From Apostichopus japonicus (taxonomy: Eukaryota > Echinodermata > Holothuroidea > Aspidochirotida > Stichopodidae), in the NCBI RefSeq assembly GCF_037975245.1, contig NC_092579.1:5763001-5827000 (forward strand): 64,000 nucleotides of DNA. The letters are read 5' to 3'. This document shows positions 35,484 to 47,376 of this stretch, one piece after another (the stretch's first letter is position 1; each line of letters begins with the position of its first letter). Position numbers and translations under genes: made by a program. The notes under the pieces were generated by a model, which did not search any database, was not told the origin of the DNA, and saw only the letters and a program-made list of their open reading frames with translations.

Positions 35484-38066
35484 TAAACTATTGCAATAAT
35501 CCAAACGGGACGTTACAAAAGCGTGTACCAGGCGTTCTGTTGATGATTTATCGAGGAAGTTACGTATTTTGCCGATTTTGTATAATGAAAATGAAGCGTT
35601 TCGAGCAACTTCTCCGACATGACCTCTCCTCCGTAGAGTGTTGTCAAGCGTAACTCCGAGGTCTTTCACAGCTGCAGACGGAGGAATTTCGGCTCCACAA
35701 ATAGATATATTTGGAAAAGGGGGAGATTTCTTGAACCTAGACGTAAGATGAAGAACTTCGGTTTTGGATTCGTTCAACATAAGCTTGTTTTTCACACTCC
35801 ATGTTTCAATGTCAGCGATACATATCTCCAGTCTATGAATGGCATTGCCGCGAACCATCGGGTCCAACACGAGGTACAATTGTGTGTCATCGGCGTAGAT
35901 CATATGTTCGATACCATGGGACTTTATTATATCGGCGATAGGTGTTGTATACATGGTAAAAATAGAGGGACCGGCTACTGATCCTTGTGGTACACCTTCA
36001 TTAATTGAATATTCATCGGACTGAACACCATTGATGTCAATTGTCTGAACTCGGTCGATGAGATACGAAGAGAACCAATCAAGAGCTGTCCCACCAATGC
36101 CGTAGCGATCATGTAAGCGATGAAGTAAAATGTCATGGTCGATCGTATCAAAAGCCGCTGAAAAATCCAATAGTATTAAAGCCACGTCCTGGTGGTGGTC
36201 GACTGCTTGGAGGAGGTCATTGTAGACGCGGAGTAAAGCAGTTTCAGTACTATGGAATTTACGGTAAGCAGACTGCTTCTCGGCCATCAGGTTATTACGG
36301 TGAAGGTATTCATTAATTTGAGAGAAACCGACTCGTTCGATGGTCTTGAATAAAAACTTCAAGCTCGATATTGGTCTGTAATTATTGAGATCATTCTTAC
36401 AGAGGTTGGCCTTCTTAAGCAATGGTGTAACTCTGGAGATTTTCAAAGAGGACGGTATCTTTCCAGATGTCAAAGATTGGTTTACAATCCGCGTGATGCA
36501 AGGGAGTACAGCCTCGATGCATTCCTTCAGAAGATCTGTTGGTAGTGGATCCAAGGATGATGTTTTCATGGACGATTTCGTAATAACGTCGCGAATTTGA
36601 CCAACTGTCGCAGCTGTGAAATTAGTGAAAGAGCACTTACACAGATCCTCAATGTAAACAGGTGAGTCATCATCGTGCATCCGACCGTGAAGATCCTTAA
36701 GCTTATCGTCGAAAAAGCTTGCAAACTTGTTTGCTAGTGTTTTAGCACACGTAAAGTCTGGTAAAATACGGCTTCTGGTGTTATCAGGATTAGAAATTTT
36801 GTCAACAAGGCGGAATAGTTGACGGTCATCGCAGTCAGCAATACATCTTTGGTGGTGAGCCCGCTTAGCATCGGTAAGCATTTGACGATAAGTCTTACAC
36901 TGTTCATGAAAAATTTGTCTGTGTACTTCCAGGCCTGATGCAAGCCACTTCCGTTCACAACGGCACTTGACACGTTTCGCTTGACGCAGATCATCCGTGT
37001 ACCACGGTGCGTTTGTTCTTAGGGTGGTAGACCTGGTAGTCCGGGGAGCATGGTGATCGAGCAAGCTGGTTAGAACATTATCGTATTGGAGTGCCAATGT
37101 GTCGAGATCTCTATCAAGATGGTTAGCAAGGGCAGATTTTTCAATGTCATTAATGAAATCAGGGATGGCAATATCACGCAGATTCCGAGTAGTTTTTGTC
37201 ACTCTAATAGCGGCTGGTTGAGATATTCCAATCTGACAACTGATGGCGCTGTGGTCCGAATCCGTATCATACAAGATGTTGACGTCAGATATGACATCAT
37301 CGATTTTGCGGGTGATGAGCAAGTCAAGTGTGTGCCCATTTTTATGTGTACGACCTTTGACATGTTGTTGGAGGCCAGCGGAAATGAGCACGTTACGAAA
37401 GTTGACGGCCAGCGGATCAAGATCAACGTCAACAGGAAAGTTGAAATCACCAGCCAAAATAACTTGATGAGGGATAATAGTAACACGTTCTAGTAACGAT
37501 GAAAACTCCTCAAAGAACAGATTAGGTGTCAACTTATTTTTCTGGGAAGGTGGCGGCCGATATATGGCCAGCAATTCAATAGATGCGATTTTTGTAGAAA
37601 TTGTGAACTCCATATGCTCAAAAGAGCGATAGGATGGGGTAGTATGTCTCTCCACCACATAAATATTTCGAGATAGCAAGCAGATCCCGCCCCCAGTTTT
37701 CGACTTACGAGGTTTGTGGTAAATGTTATATTGTGGGAGCGTGTTCTTCAGATCACCGAGAACATGATCATCACGGGTATCTCCACATAACCAAGACTCC
37801 GTTACAGCTATAATGTCTAACTTTTGCTCGATAATGAGGTCGGATAGCGCCGTAGCCTTATTTTTCATAGACTGGGCATTCCAAATACCAAAACGGCTTG
37901 TGACATTGTTATTATAACGTTCTTTGGCAACACGAACCAAGCTAACAACAGATTCACGAGTAGGCGGATTTATAATCCAGGGTTCACAATTAGGCTGCGA
38001 TACAATAGTTGGGATTGTGAACTTCTTTCGTAATCTGCCACCACGGTAACCTCTCTTTGTAACCAT
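35484..38066 (-). pseudogene. LINE endonuclease/reverse transcriptase ORF, main segment (interrupted)
   Basis: It is an open frame of about 861 codons from an ATG at 38066; ten further codons upstream are open but begin only with TTG. Counting from that TTG, an AP-type endonuclease lies at about 69-290 with IWNAQSMKN, VTESWL, GGGICLLSRN, LAIYRPPPSQ, LAGDFN and SDHSAI. The reverse transcriptase follows at about 550-780: NNYRPISSL, LDFSAAFDTIDHD, GVPQGSVAGP and the catalytic YADD at 734-737. It ends at LDYCNSL where the hAT-like insertion starts, and the frame runs on about 25 codons into that element to 35409. The frame otherwise has no stops, so the LINE was young when hit. An Ala in the usual SVLGP position is unusual. 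It belongs to the CR1/L2 group by motifs and tail. Confidence 0.93.
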
Positions 38067-38180
38067 GACGATGCCCAGAGCCGTAGCAGCACACAATTCA
38101 TCCGGTGTGAATGGACGGACAATGGGGATTTACACGCCTTGCCGAAGATGCATTAGCGTGACTCTGGAGTAGGTTACACG
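35492..38180 (-). mobile_element. Main body of the CR1/L2-like LINE
   Basis: This is the continuous LINE sequence between the two hAT-like insertions. It holds most of the ORF described separately and about 110 nt of leader upstream of the ATG. The 5' part continues on the other side of the insertion at 38181-40914. Confidence 0.85.
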
Positions 38181-38593
38181 CAGTGGCGTAGCTACGGGGG
38201 GGCCTGGGGGGGCCGAGGCCCCCCCATGAAAGCGGCTGGCCCCCCCACTGGCCCCCCACTGGGAATGGGGTAAAAAAAAAACACTCATCAGTGCGATTCG
38301 CTTATATTTTTTGTTCAATAATTTGGGAAATAGAGTTACACAATTTTCTCGTCTGCATCTGGCAGAATAAGAATAATACAATATCTGTAGTAATCATGAG
38401 AATGGTCACACAGCATGGCATGGCAATGGTCGATGCGACGATTGCGACCATACACCACGAACCTTGTTGTGCTGCGTGATAGCGATATCTGCTGAAAATA
38501 TGTTCAGTGCTTCCACCTAGCGCAACAATCTATCAAAAGATTGGCTCCGTTTGTTCTGAGCCGAGGTATCAGGTATTCATGGGTGGCGATCAT

Positions 38594-39226
38594 CAGGGGC
38601 GTAGCGAAGGAGTTTTTGTTGGGAGGGTGTGGAGAATTTTGTTTTGCCGACGGATCTGGAAGTGGTGACTGAAATGGGGGAGGGGTCTAAGGGGAGGGGG
38701 TGTCCCCCTCCCCTTTGGAAAATTTTTAGTTTTGAAACGTCCTTAGATGCAATCTGGTGCATATTTTAAGTAAAATTTGATTTGCCGACGAATCTGGAAG
38801 TGGTGACTGAAATGGGGGAGGGGTCTAAGGGTAGGGGGTCTACCCCTCCCCTTTGGAATATTTTTAGTTTTGAAACGTCGTTAGATGCAATCTGGTGCAT
38901 ATTTTAAGTCAAATTTGATTTGCCGACGGATCTGGAAGTGGTGACTGAAATGGGGGAGGGGTCTAAGGGTAGGGGGTCTACCCCTCCCCTTTGGAAAATT
39001 TTTTTGTTTTGAAACGTCCTTAGATGCAATCTGGTGCATATTTTAAGTCAAATTTGGCACGGAAGAAGCTCCCGTTCTCCTTTTCTCTATTTAGCTTTCC
39101 TTCTTTCTTCCCCTTCCGCTCTCTTCACCTTTTCTCCTTTTGCCGACAGACCCAAAATTTGCCGACAGCGACCAAATTATTGGGGGGGTGTGACACCCCC
39201 CACACCCCCCGCTCGCTACGCCCCTG
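38594..39226. mobile_element. Nested hAT-like element (633 bp) with 14-bp TIRs
   Basis: The ends are CAGGGGCGTAGCGA and TCGCTACGCCCCTG, perfect inverted repeats. The 8-mer GCGATCAT flanks both sides exactly (38586-38593 and 39227-39234). It carries three tandem 138-bp units. There is no transposase. Confidence 0.95.
38644..39057. repeat. Three tandem 138-bp units
   Basis: Units start with TTGCCGACGGATCTGG at 38644, 38782 and 38920, a constant 138-bp period. Each includes GTGGTGACTGAAATGGGGGA and TTAGATGCAATCTGGTGCAT. The copies are nearly identical, so the array is recent. It fills most of the nested hAT-like element. Confidence 0.95.
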
Positions 39227-40922
39227 GCGATCATTGGGGGGGACGGGGGGACATGTCCCCCAATATTTCAGGTGGGGGATATAGTATCCAATATCCCCCC
39301 AATATTTGGTGGCATAGTTTTTTTTAAGCATATGTTTTGTATTTTTTTATGATATCGCTAGTAATTTCAAAATAGAAAATGCTTAGATACAACTTACAAG
39401 GCCTGGGAAGTGCCATTTCCAGCGATCTGGGAGGCATTTTCGGCCAAAATTTTCTTTTGCGCTTCGCGCCAACTCATGGTGGCGCTACGCTTAGAAAGTC
39501 TGGGTACAAGCTTTGCCCCTCCCTTGGCAAATTCCTCGCAAAGCGCCTGTCTAACCGTGTCACAATTTGTATCTATATATGACCGAAAGTGGTTTTTACT
39601 TTTTTTTCTCGAAATGAATAGCTAGACGGACCGCATCCGTAATGAAATTTGGTTTGCATCTTGTGTATGAGTGTAAGTACGTACAATCATACATAGGATC
39701 CACATCGATATGGGTTCACTGGGTTTCCATTTGGCCTGTTTCCTACAAGATTTCTAACCGCAGGTGCGTAGCCAAGAGAGGGGGGGGGGGGTGAAGGGGT
39801 GGAGACCGCCCTCCCCCTCGAGCATATTTTTTTGGTATTTTCTATGATATCGAAGTTTTATAGTAGCCGTTATAAGAGGTTTTAATATTTGTACACCAAT
39901 AATTTAACTGTGTCTGAAATTTCGAAAATTCCTTGACCAACATTCTTCATCATAGTATACTTCCCTCTATACTCGTACAATTTTGACCGGTCTGTTAGTG
40001 GTTGAGGGGGGTTTTCTATATTGGTTTTCCATCGATGAAATTTAGTGCAACATTATGGGTATGTTTTGAAGTGAATTTATTATTCAAATTCTGAACAAAT
40101 AATGGGCTTAAAACCTTGAAAAGTGGGGCTGACGGGTATTGTGGGGCGTTACGTAGAATTACCTACAAATGCAATGAGGTCGAACATGATGTGTGACTGG
40201 TGACAATCTTGACAAAAGGTTATGAATGAAAAAAAAAACTAATAGGAAAAACTTGGTTCTCAGGCAAAAGTGTACATCTGGTTGGTCATTTTCAAGCCCG
40301 AGAAGTGCCATTTCCGGTCATCTGGGGGGCTATCAAAACCAGAAATTTTGTTGTACGCTGCGCGCCAACCAATGGTGGCGCTCCGCTTTGACAGTAATTC
40401 GCCTGCATCCAAGCAGATGTCCCCCCCCCCTTAATATTTGAAACAAATCGCCGCCCATGCAGGTATTCATATATTGCCTCGAGTCAAATGAATATATGTC
40501 ATTGAATATTCCACAAAACAACTTTTTTATGGCCACGAAACTGTCGAAACAGGATTTTCCACTACTGGTAGAGATATAAAATATTGGGAATTCTGAAATT
40601 CCTGCAAATGATGCCAACTTCCCTCAAGTTAAAAGTCTGGTTGAGTTGGCAAGGCCAGTCAGCATGAAAGAGAAAAAACTTTTTTTGCATTTCTGTCACC
40701 AAAGTTGCACATCTTTTTTGGTTGCTATTTTGCCTCACAGGTGCCATCTCCTGCGATCTGGGGGTGCTGAAAATCTCAAATTTTCTCTGTACGCTCCGCG
40801 CCAATCATGGTGGCGCTCCGCTTAGATAGTAACCTCCGGCCCCCCCCCCCACTAGAAAGAACAGCCCCCCCATGGCCCCCCCCCCCCACTCAAAAAATCC
40901 TAGCTACGCCACTGGTTACACG

Positions 40923-41235
40923 ACTCATTGAACACATACGGAGAGCCTAAGGTTATACGATAAAGCATAGTCACCAATGGATCCGTTGATAGGATGAAGA
41001 ACGACGTTCAGTCCGAGCAAGATCACAACGTATTCCCGTAGAAAACGACAACAATCCCTGTAGAAAGTTCGGATGAAGTACATATATGTACCAGATTACC
41101 AGAAGAACTCCACAAGAGTACAAAAAAAGTCGAAAAAGATTAAATGACATGTAAAAGATATAAAACCGTGGTAAATTCGACGAGCGAAATGAGTGGTGCA
41201 GCCGCAAGAGAGGGCGTCACCTGAATATGAAACTG
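40923..41235 (-). mobile_element. Probable 5' leader of the CR1/L2-like LINE
   Basis: This sequence directly follows the GTTACACG duplication, so before the insertion at 38181-40914 it was continuous with the LINE leader. No ORF1 was found in it. The right limit is a guess, set where LINE-like sequence can no longer be argued; a 5' target duplication was not found. Confidence 0.4.
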
Positions 41236-41600
41236 ACCTGAAACACAATATTCTCACTTTACGTCCAAAATCGCTTTATTTGGGTATTATTCAGCTAACA
41301 AAATGATGAAACATCCCACTGGACACCCACCGGGAGTTTGAAATAGATTCCAATAAAATTATAATCTCTAGAATGTATTTCTGTACTTCAGTTAAAATAA
41401 TTTCAAGAGAACTGTATGAAAATAATGCAGCTTCCGGGCTTGGAATATACCTACCACAAAAATTAAATTCACTTTTTGGCATGAGCTTTTGTGCTTTAAA
41501 GCCGCTACGAGAGAACAAGAAATATATCACAAAAGTAAATTATAATAATTAAATAGATAAATAAAAGTTATCACATGTTCGAACTCGCATTCAAGCAAAG

Positions 41601-44092
41601 TGACCTGTACTTGTATTCTAGCATACTCACCTGCACTCATACTAGTATTCTATCATAGTCTGTTCTCATACTAGTATAATTATCATAGTCACCTGTACTC
41701 ATACCAGTATTCTAGCATACTCACCTGCACTCATACTAGTATTCTAGTATAGTCACCTGTACTCATACTAGTATACTAGTATAGTCACCTGTGCTCCTAC
41801 TAGTATTCCAGAATAGTCACCTGTACACATACTAGTATCCTAGCATAGTCATCTGTACTCATACTAGTATTCCAGTATAGTCACCTGTACTCATACTAGT
41901 ATTCTAGCACACTCACCTGTACTCATATTAGTATACTAGTATAGTCACCTGTGCTCATACTAGTATTCTAGAATAGTCACATGCACTCATACTCGTATTC
42001 TACTATAGTCACCTGTACTCATACTAGTATTCTAGCATACTCAACTGTACTGATACTCGTATTGTACCATACTCACCTGTACTCATACTAGTATTCTAGT
42101 ATAGTCACCTGTACTCGTGCTCGTATTCCAGTATAGTCACCTGTACTCATACTAGTATTCTACCATACTCACCTGTACTCATACTGCTATTCGGAGTGTA
42201 TTAGGCGGAGTGTATAGCCTAGTGGTTAACGCCGGCGTCTCCCAGTCATGAGATCCCCGGTTCGATTCCCCGCCGACAGCAATGTGTGTCGTCTGGCAAG
42301 GGTGTTGTTCAATAACAACTTCCCGACATGGACGTTAAATGGATGTGTGCCGAGAGATTGGCTTCGGTCAGCTTGCGAGTCTACAAGCCTCCATGGCTTC
42401 TTTCGCGAGTTCCTGCTTGCGGGAAGATCACATATACATACATACATACATTCTAGTATAGTCACCTGTGCTCATACTAGTATTCTATCATAGTCACCTG
42501 TACTCATACTAGTATTCTAGCATACTCACCAGTACTCATACTAGTATTCTAGTATAGTCACCTGTATTCATACTAGTATACTAGTATAGTCACCTGTACT
42601 CATGCTCGTATTCCAGTATAGTCACCTGTACTCATACTAGTATTCTAGCATACTCACCTGTACTCATACTAGTATTCTACTATATGCACCTATACTCATA
42701 CTAGCATTCTAGAATAGGCACCTATACTCATACTGCTATTCTAGTATATAGTCACCTGTACTCATACTAGTATTCTAGTGTAGTCACCTGTACTCATACT
42801 AGTTTTCTAGCATAGTCACCTGTACCCAAACTAGTATTCTAGCATAATCACCTGTACTCATACTAGTATTCTAGCATAGTCACCTGTACTCATACTAGTA
42901 TTCTACTATATGCACCTATACTCATACTAGCATTCTAGAATAGGCACCTATACTCATACTGCTATTCTAGTATATAGTCACCTGTACTCATACTAGTATT
43001 CTAGTGTAGTCACCTGTACTCATACTAGTTTTCTAGCATAGTCACCTGTACCCAAACTAGTATTCTAGCATAATCACCTGTACTCATACTAGTGTTCTAG
43101 TATAGTCACCTGTACTCATACTAGTATTCTACTATATGCACCTATACTCATACTAGCATTCCATAATAGGCACCTATACTCATACCGCTATTCTAGTATA
43201 GTCACCTGTACTCATACTAGTATTCTAGCATAGTCACCTGTACTCATACTAGTATTCTATCATAGTCACCTGTACTTATACTAGTATTCTATCATAGTCA
43301 CCTGTACACATAATAGTATTCTATCATAGTCACCTGTACTCATACACGTATTTCAGTATAGTCACCTGTACTCATACTAGTATTCTAGCATAGTCACCTG
43401 TACTCATACTAGTATTCTATCATAGTCACCTGTACTCATACTAGTATTCTATCATAGTCACCTGTACTCATACTAGTATTCTAGCATAGTCACCTGTACT
43501 CATACACGTATTTCAGTATAGTCACCTGTACTCATACTAGTATTCTAGCATAGTCACCTGTACTCATGCTAGTATTCTAGTGTAGTCACCTGTACACATA
43601 CTAGTATTCTAGCATAGTCACCTGTACTCATACACGTATTTCAGTATAGTCACCTGTACTCATACTAGTATTCTAGCATAGTCACCTGTACTCATACTAG
43701 TATTCTATCATAGTCACCTGTACTCATACTAGTATTCTAGTGTAGTCACCTGTACTCATACTAGTATTCTAGCATAGTCACCTGTACTCATACTAGTATT
43801 CTATCATAGTCACCTGTACTCATACTAGTATTCTAGTGTAGTCACCTGTACACATATACTAGTATTCTAGCATAGTCACCTGTACTCATACTAGTATTCT
43901 ATCATAGTCACCTGTATTCATACTAGTATTCTAGTGTAGTCACCTGTACACATACTAGTATTCTAGCATATATAGTTACCTGTACTCATACTAGTATTCT
44001 AGCATAGTCACCTGTACTCATACTAGTATTCTATCATAGTTACCTGTATTCTCGTTTTCTAGCATAGTTACCTGTTCTTTTTTGCTTTCTAG
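41601..44092. repeat. 32-bp minisatellite array, roughly 70 units
   Basis: The unit is close to CTAGCATAGTCACCTG + TACTCATACTAGTATT (32 nt). Variants alternate among GCATAG, TCATAG, GTATAG and GTGTAG, and units with ACGTATTTCAG recur at intervals, suggesting higher-order copying of multi-unit blocks. The array is interrupted by a SINE at 42193-42450. Units contain the palindrome ACTAGT. No ORF is implied. Confidence 0.95.
42193..42450 (+). mobile_element. tRNA-derived SINE inserted in the minisatellite
   Basis: The head has an A box (TAGCCTAGTGGTTAACGC) and a B box (GGTTCGATTCC), then a body with GGCAAGGGTGTTGTTCAATA and CGTTAAATGGATGTGTGCC, and a tail of CATA repeats. Minisatellite units resume directly after the tail (TTCTAGTATAGTCACC). 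It is a different SINE family from 19790-20092. Overlapping ORFs on both strands are artefacts. Confidence 0.88.
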
Positions 44093-44542
44093 ATTGAGTT
44101 CAACCAGTGACAAAAGGAAGGGATAACAGAAAAAAAGTACGTCCTCAAGAATTCCTTTCAAAATTTACATGACTGACACCAACTGAGTTAATGCCTAAGA
44201 ACTTCGTAATGAGTTTGACGTTGCGATTTCTAAGCTGTTACGTCACTTTGACCTAGAAGTGGTTTATTTTCTGTGATAAACATGCAAGTCGTGACACTTC
44301 CAAGTACTAGAGCACTTAAGACGGTGACAACAAACACGCACCATTACGTAGTGAAATGTGAAAGTACGTCCTCTGCCTATCAATGTAATGTTCCTTACGA
44401 AACGGTTATAGCATAGAGCCGGTTAAAGGAGTCTTGCAATACCAATAAAAAGGGCCAGTTATAGATGCATGGAAATGATCATTGGTGTAGCATCATAGGT
44501 ACTAACAGAAACAATTTCTATGATAAATAATAACAACATATT

Positions 44543-44622
44543 GAATATATATATATATATGTATGAATATATATATATATATAGATGTGTATATATATAT
44601 ATTTATATATATATATATATAC
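44543..44622. repeat. Interrupted (TA)n microsatellite
   Basis: Blocks of TA repeats are separated by GTATGAA, GATGTG and TTTA. The following 44623-45280 has no recognised feature. Confidence 0.9.
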
Positions 44623-45286
44623 ACTTATTACGTGACATCAGAGTATCATGAGACAAAGACAGTATGACGTCATCTCGACTCACTGAAGATACTGTTCTAG
44701 AAAAGATTTGCTTCAAAGCAAATAATATTTTTGCTCTTAATACTAAAATAACCAAAACAATTATAAATAGAATATTTAGAATTAGCTACAAAATATGTTT
44801 CTAAAACCGAAACAAAAGGTGCCTATTTTTATCTGACTTAGTTACTGAACTATGAAAAGCTCACTGCATTTTACTAATATATATATAATAAAATAAACCA
44901 AACCAAGGCCTCGATGACGTCATCTATAACCATACGATATTGTCTCTTTTAAATAATGCTTCTTACTGGAATATAACCAGTGCATAACCAAGCGTGAGTT
45001 ACAATAATAAATCAACAAAACAATAAGCAATCGATTAACCAATCAATCAATCAATTATTCAAACTAACAGAATACCCTGCCAGACTCGTAAAGAGTTTGC
45101 ATCCGTTCTGCTTTCTCATATTATTGTTATTTCTTTCTTCCGCTTCGTATATTTTTAGATTTAAGGAGTTTGGGATTTTTTTTATTCATAATTTTGTTAT
45201 ATTATATGGTTTAAATCATAAACCAGACTGGTACTTTTACAATTAAACGGTCACGACACTATTTCTGTTGTCTTTTTCTTCTCCAG

Positions 45287-45459
45287 TAATCCGAAATTCA
45301 CTCCCACAATTTCCTGACTATAGATCCGAACTTAAACAATTTCTTTATCCTAGACAGGAAATGTCCTTTAAGTGTCCCTTAAATACCCTCGCTATGCTCG
45401 AGGAAAGATACAATGCTCAGGAGGACAGCGATCATTTGACAACCATCAAACTAGATTGA
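45287..45459 (+). CDS. Putative terminal coding exon, unknown product
   Basis: A strong 3' splice site (TCTTTTTCTTCTCCAG) precedes an open stretch of 57 codons ending in TGA. The frame is read with two bases (TA) completing a split codon. The peptide is hydrophilic and non-repetitive, with IRNSLPQFPDYRSELKQF, and ends in EDSDHLTTIKLD. It looks like a real cytoplasmic C-terminus, but I do not recognise the family. No upstream partner exon is certain; 28767-28832 is the only plus-strand candidate. No clear AATAAA follows within several hundred nt. Confidence 0.45.
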
Positions 45460-47339
45460 ATACTCGGGGCAAATCCATGGGTCACTTAAAAAAAAACCGA
45501 TTCGCTTGGTTCCTTCTCTAAGGCATGTTGACGCGTTTAATTGAAAATACTACTTGATTCAAGACCATCTTCTCTCTTGTCACGAGAAACACAAGAAGAA
45601 GATTCAAAACCTGTTATGTCAGTGTTACAGAGCTCATCCACAGAAGATGGAGCAACTCAACATAGCTAGTGTTTTGTTATATATGCTTCGCTTTCATTCT
45701 CTTGACTTCTTCTAGTATATAAAGTTCGTTATTTCGTTTTCCGGCTTCGTGCGTTTCATAGAGCAACTTGTTATTCTTGTGGACACGGAGTAAAGGAATA
45801 TCGCATCAAAACCGCTTTTGCTTGTAAATGATATCATTTTTGTCATGTACCGGTAAGGCATCAGAAGAGTATAATAATTGAACTAGTTTGTCTTAACGGA
45901 TCGATATTCGCATCTTTAAAGCCAAAAAAAATCTCAAATTCTTATAAATGTGAAGTGGCAGTCAGTCTTTGGACAATATACACTTTGTTATTGACGTACG
46001 TCAACTTGTTAACCATATTCAGTAGATCGCAAAAAAATGACCTTATTTGATCATCGTTCGTTCGATTGGAAGCTTTTTCTTACTCCTTTCTAATTAATGG
46101 GGTAAGTATACACTCTGTACAAATTTAAGCCGATTGCATCTCGTAAACTTGGGTAATGTAATGGTTGGAGTATATATTGATACGGCGCTTGTAGCTTATG
46201 CGAGGGTAGGCTATTGCTCATGAAGCCATTTTACATCCCTGTTTGACAGATCTTTGCAAAACAGGACGAAATTTCTCAGTTTACTGCGTTAAATGAGGAG
46301 CTTCAGAGCTCGGGCGGCTCGAATCACCAACTTTTTGTTAGAATTAATGAAACAAACAGCATTTACAATCGTGCTTTTTGCTTTCTTTCATTTTTGAGAA
46401 CCTATAAAATCACATAATTAATTATAAATTAATTATTTATAAACACTTGTTGTTCATACAAAGGTAGGCTAAAGATTTACAGAAGAAGAAAAACAAAGGG
46501 TGGGCGACGGTGGGGTGGGGATGAGGGTGAGTGGGGGGTGTGGAGGTTGTGAAGTAGAATTATTTCCTCGAACCATCTTAAAACAGTCGGTGTGTTTTCA
46601 ACGAACTATCTGACTGTCATACTCATAAATACACGTGTATCGAAGTTAATTATTTCTTCCAGTGTTTGTAAAACGTGTTAGGCTTCGAGTTAGTAACCTT
46701 CAAAAAAAAAAAGAGTAAAAATACTCAACTGAGGCGTCGAGAGCCAGGATTGGCCCAGGGTAAAAGTAACTTACTCGGGTCACCTTATTGCCCTTGCAGC
46801 TTTTCCTAAAATCAGTTATTTTCACGGGTCCCTCCAGATTTGCCCAGCCCACGAGACTTTACAGCCCCCTCTGAACCCCCCCCCCTTCTCCGTCAGGATT
46901 GGACTCAAGAAATCGTATGAATAAACCCCTCCCCTATAGAGATAATGCAGCGGCTCGTAACAATTCTATGTTTCCGATATTGACATACAAGTATACACAT
47001 TAGATATAGTATATAACATACAAAAGTGACTCTCTATTAAACCTATAGTACGATATAGCGCACTAAATGTAGTAACATTGCGCCTTGAAACAGTATATAA
47101 CTGTTTGTCATGTACTATATATGGTGGCGCCATGTTGACAAAAGAAAACGTGGCCCTACTTCAATAGACTTTCAGCTAGTATTGGGAAGTTTTATTTTAA
47201 TTGAACGCAGATGGTAATATTAATACGATTACAGGATTAGAGTGGTTAGTCGTTTTTCGAAACCTGATTCGTAGGAGTCATTTGTCAGATTCACGTACGT
47301 GGACAATTTTCTGTATTGGAAGAATATATGCGTTGCGGG
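45460..47339. other. Sequence with no recognised gene
   Basis: It may include the 3' UTR of the putative exon just upstream. G-rich stretches lie near 46500 and a C-run near 46878. No transposon ends or coding exons were recognised. Confidence 0.4.
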
Positions 47340-47376
47340 TTTTTTTTTTTTTTTTTTTTTTTTTTGGGGGGGGGGG
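47340..47376. repeat. T homopolymer followed by G homopolymer
   Basis: About 26 T are followed at once by 11 G. Two low-complexity ORFs cross it and are rejected. Confidence 0.95.

Larger units (their letters stand above)
38181..40914. mobile_element. hAT-like composite element in the LINE leader (2734 bp)
   Basis: The terminal inverted repeats are CAGTGGCGTAGCTA at the left and TAGCTACGCCACTG at the right, perfect over 14 bp. The 8-mer GTTACACG flanks both ends exactly (38173-38180 and 40915-40922). Inside are a nested hAT-like element (38594-39226), a further left-type terminus at 39771 (CAGGTGCGTAGCCAAGAG) without a clear partner, and three copies of the shared core (about 39380-39500, 40295-40395, 40737-40830). 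No transposase was recognised. The interior is therefore a mosaic of related elements. Confidence 0.92.

Noticed and set aside
36385-37493. Plus-strand and alternate-frame ORFs across the LINE
   Set aside because: They are shadows of the reverse transcriptase frame.
38067-38096. TTG at 38096 as the start of the LINE ORF
   Set aside because: A eukaryotic start is more likely at the ATG at 38066; a stop lies a short way upstream of the TTG.
42226-42493. Overlapping ~80-codon ORFs on both strands
   Set aside because: They lie in a SINE with Pol III boxes; SINE bodies often give such chance frames.
41601-44092. Regular short repeats resembling a CRISPR array
   Set aside because: Units are directly adjacent with no unique spacers, there are no cas-like genes, and the window is clearly eukaryotic.
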